NCBI RefSeq assembly: GCF_019492185.1
Contig: NZ_JAICCF010000001.1
Location: 1,178,001-1,242,000 of the forward strand
DNA length: 64,000 bases
Direction: 5' to 3'
DNA from: Chitinophaga rhizophila
GTDB taxonomy: Bacteria; Bacteroidota; Bacteroidia; Chitinophagales; Chitinophagaceae
Shown: positions 62,478-64,000 of the stretch, in pieces
How positions within the stretch are numbered: position 1 is the stretch's first letter
How the letters are laid out: each line of letters opens with the position of its first letter
Notes under the pieces: generated by a model
What the model saw: the letters and a program-made list of their open reading frames with translations, nothing else
What the model was told of the DNA's origin: nothing
Databases searched by the model: none
Translations under genes and position numbers: made by a program

Positions 62478-63458
62478 TCAGGCTACAACGGCTTCTTTGT
62501 TATACTTGTTCCTGTAGTCAATAGGTGACAATCCTGTAATCTTCCTGAACACTGTCCTGAAAGATTTGGTGTCATTATATCCTACTTCGTACATGACTTC
62601 GTTCACATTCTTATGGCTGTTTTCCAGCCACTTCTTTGCGGCCTCAATCTTCACCCGTTGAATATATTCAGCGGGTGTATTGTTGGTCGCCTTCTTAAAG
62701 CGCCGGTCAAAGTGCCTTCTTCCGATAGCAAACCTGGATGCCAGATCATCTACTGAGATCCTTTCAGTCAGATTACATTCAATGAACTCCTGCGCCTTTT
62801 TGATAGGTTCATCTTCATGTTTCTTTTGTCCGTTAAACATCACAAAAGGCGACTGGGTCTTTCTGTCTATCTCCAGCGCAAACAGTTTCGCTATTCTGAT
62901 AGCCAGTTCCCGGTCTGTCAGTTTCTCTACCAGGTGCAGCAGCAGGTTCCAGTAAGAGGTAGCGCCACCGCTTGAGTACAGGCCCTGTTCTTCTGTAATA
63001 ATTCTGCCGTCAATAAGCTCTACTTCCGGAAACATCTCTCTGAACTCGGCAGCAGAGGCCCAATGGCTGGAGCATTCACGGCCGTTGAGTAGTCCGGTTG
63101 CTGCCAGCATGAAGGAACCGATACACAGGCTGGCTACTTCTGCTCCATCCTGGTAATGATCTATGATCCACGGAATAAAGTCCTTGTTACGCTCAAGGGT
63201 TGCTTTCAGGTTTCCGCTAAGCGGAGGTATGATAATCAGGTCCGTCTTCTTTACATCTGTGATGCGTACATCCGGATGTATAGAAAAGAGGCCCTGGTGA
63301 AACTTTACTTCTTCACCTAGTCCCACCAGCTGTACTTTGAACATGGGAGACTTTCCATCTGACTCCAGGAACTCATTGAGCGTGGTAAACATGTAGCGTG
63401 TATCAGAGATAGTACCTAATACAGCCTCATCCGGCACGAGAATAGAAATGTGTTTCAT
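62478..63458 (-). CDS. GlxA-type regulator (DJ-1/PfpI plus AraC HTH)
   Basis: A 326-residue regulator. The N-terminal 200 residues have the DJ-1/PfpI fold with ASLCIGSFMLAATG (nucleophile-elbow Cys position) and the C-terminal 110 residues the AraC HTH (RISVDDLASRFAIGRRHFDRRFKKATNNTPAEYIQRVKIEAAKKWL, VNEVMYEVGYNDTKSFRTVFRKITGLSPIDYR). Convergent with poxB, 2 bases from its stop, so antisense or read-through effects are possible. Regulated genes unknown; the reductase gene starts 138 bases away, divergent. Confidence 0.88.
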   Translation of the reverse strand: MKHISILVPDEAVLGTISDTRYMFTTLNEFLESDGKSPMFKVQLVGLGEEVKFHQGLFSIHPDVRITDVKKTDLIIIPPLSGNLKATLERNKDFIPWIIDHYQDGAEVASLCIGSFMLAATGLLNGRECSSHWASAAEFREMFPEVELIDGRIITEEQGLYSSGGATSYWNLLLHLVEKLTDRELAIRIAKLFALEIDRKTQSPFVMFNGQKKHEDEPIKKAQEFIECNLTERISVDDLASRFAIGRRHFDRRFKKATNNTPAEYIQRVKIEAAKKWLENSHKNVNEVMYEVGYNDTKSFRTVFRKITGLSPIDYRNKYNKEAVVA

Positions 63459-63567
63459 CTGGGATGTGATTTAAACAGGTTGCCCGACAAAAGTAAGTAA
63501 AAATGTATGTCAGAAACAACCCTGTCACAAGTCCGGAATACGCCCGCTCAGAGCTGTAGGCCGGCAG

Positions 63568-63575
63568 TACCTTTG
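63568..63575 (+). promoter_or_regulatory. -7 promoter box for the reductase gene
   Basis: TACCTTTG matches TAnnTTTG, 21 bases before the ATG at 63596. No -33 TTG at the usual spacing. Confidence 0.35.
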
Positions 63576-63595
63576 GGCAGAGCAATGTTTACTGC

Positions 63596-64000
63596 ATGAG
63601 AAAGATAATCGTATCCATGAATGTTACGCTGGACGGGTTCATGGCAGGTCTTAACGGAGAACTGGACTGGCATTTCCCTTTATGGACTGAGGAAATGTCA
63701 ATATATATCTGTCACCAGCTGGGCAAGATGGATACGATACTATTGGGCAGGCGCAGCTACGAACATATGGCTGGCTACTGGCCTGTTAAAACCTTTACAG
63801 GAGTCGCGCAAGAGTATGCAGAGATGATGAATAGTCATACCAAGATTGTATTTTCAGAAACATTGAACAATACTACCTGGCAGAACAGTCGCCTCTTAAA
63901 AGGGAATATCAGTGAGCAGGTAGCTGATATGAAACAGCTGCCGGGAAAAGACATGATCATTTATGGCAGTGGTAGTATTGTACAATCTTTTGTACGCCAG
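63596..64000 (+). CDS. DHFR/RibD-type reductase, 3' partial
   Basis: An ORF from ATG 63596 is open through the end of the window (135 codons). It encodes MRKIIVSMNVTLDGFMAG, then ILLGRRSYEHMAGYWP, KIVFSETL and MIIYGSGSIVQSFVRQ. These match the bacterial dihydrofolate reductase/RibD-C fold (NADPH-binding GRxSYExxxxxW and GSGSLVQ segments). The C-terminus lies outside the window. It is divergent from the GlxA-type regulator, which may control it. Confidence 0.85.
   Translation, partial: MRKIIVSMNVTLDGFMAGLNGELDWHFPLWTEEMSIYICHQLGKMDTILLGRRSYEHMAGYWPVKTFTGVAQEYAEMMNSHTKIVFSETLNNTTWQNSRLLKGNISEQVADMKQLPGKDMIIYGSGSIVQSFVRQ

Overview
The window is a chromosomal segment of a Bacteroidota bacterium, most likely a Chitinophagaceae member close to Chitinophaga. 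The evidence is a SusC/SusD pair behind an ECF sigma/FecR switch, a giant PKD protein with a type IX secretion (gliding-type) C-terminal domain, many lipoproteins with LS(A/G)C-like lipoboxes, paired FtsX/MacB-type permeases, stand-alone LytTR and HxlR regulators, and promoter-like TTTG/TAnnTTTG boxes in place of E. coli-type promoters. Species is inferred, not proven.

Region 1 (1-8.7 kb) is accessory and scarred. It holds a RusA-like resolvase cut by the window edge, a probable 3' end of a group II intron without its reverse transcriptase, an intact two-ORF IS (ISAon1/ISL3-like) with perfect 24-bp terminal inverted repeats, and an RHS/YD-repeat toxin locus on the minus strand. The RHS protein carries a 200-residue tip with an HELKH zincin motif resembling peptidase M91 (NleD-like). 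A small lipoprotein 11 bp downstream is the obvious immunity candidate. The RHS signal peptide lies in another reading frame from the RHS body, so the gene is split by a frameshift. An imperfect 54-bp repeat lies on each side of the IS/immunity/RHS block, each copy followed by a hairpin. An alpha/beta hydrolase next to it carries two in-frame TAG stops.

Region 2 (9-27.7 kb) is mixed: HxlR/EthD divergent pair, an FtsX-type permease followed by an unusual long hairpin, a LytTR regulator, a thioredoxin-like/DUF1573 lipoprotein beside a 65-residue secreted peptide that matches the fungal-type cellulose-binding module CBM1, a beta-helix lipoprotein, a nucleosidase, a stress-like group (zinc alcohol dehydrogenase, small membrane protein, manganese catalase), a PD40 protein, DUF2200 with a C-terminal frameshift, and a discoidin/Fn3/zincin secreted protein.

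Region 3 (27.7-47.9 kb) is surface and housekeeping: the 1,600-residue PKD/T9SS protein, an FG-GAP-like lipoprotein, DUF3347, QueD-like, a second FtsX permease, a SEC-C protein, a KANL3/Tex30-like hydrolase, a two-component system followed by two envelope genes (HAEPLYID-like, PepSY-like), two tRNA-like sequences in tandem and two ankyrin paralogues.

Region 4 (47.9-64 kb) holds sigma-FecR-SusC-SusD in order without any glycoside hydrolase, an APC permease, a class II-like Fic protein, GNAT and ArsR genes, DUF4272, a decayed FtsX permease followed by the second copy of the long hairpin (with compensatory base changes), a PoxB-like pyruvate oxidase, a GlxA-type regulator and the start of a DHFR/RibD-type reductase running off the window.

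No CRISPR array, rRNA operon or complete prophage was seen. The most interesting signals are the bacterial CBM1 peptide, the RHS-zincin/immunity pair with its displaced signal peptide and flanking repeats, and the covarying long hairpin found downstream of two FtsX permeases.
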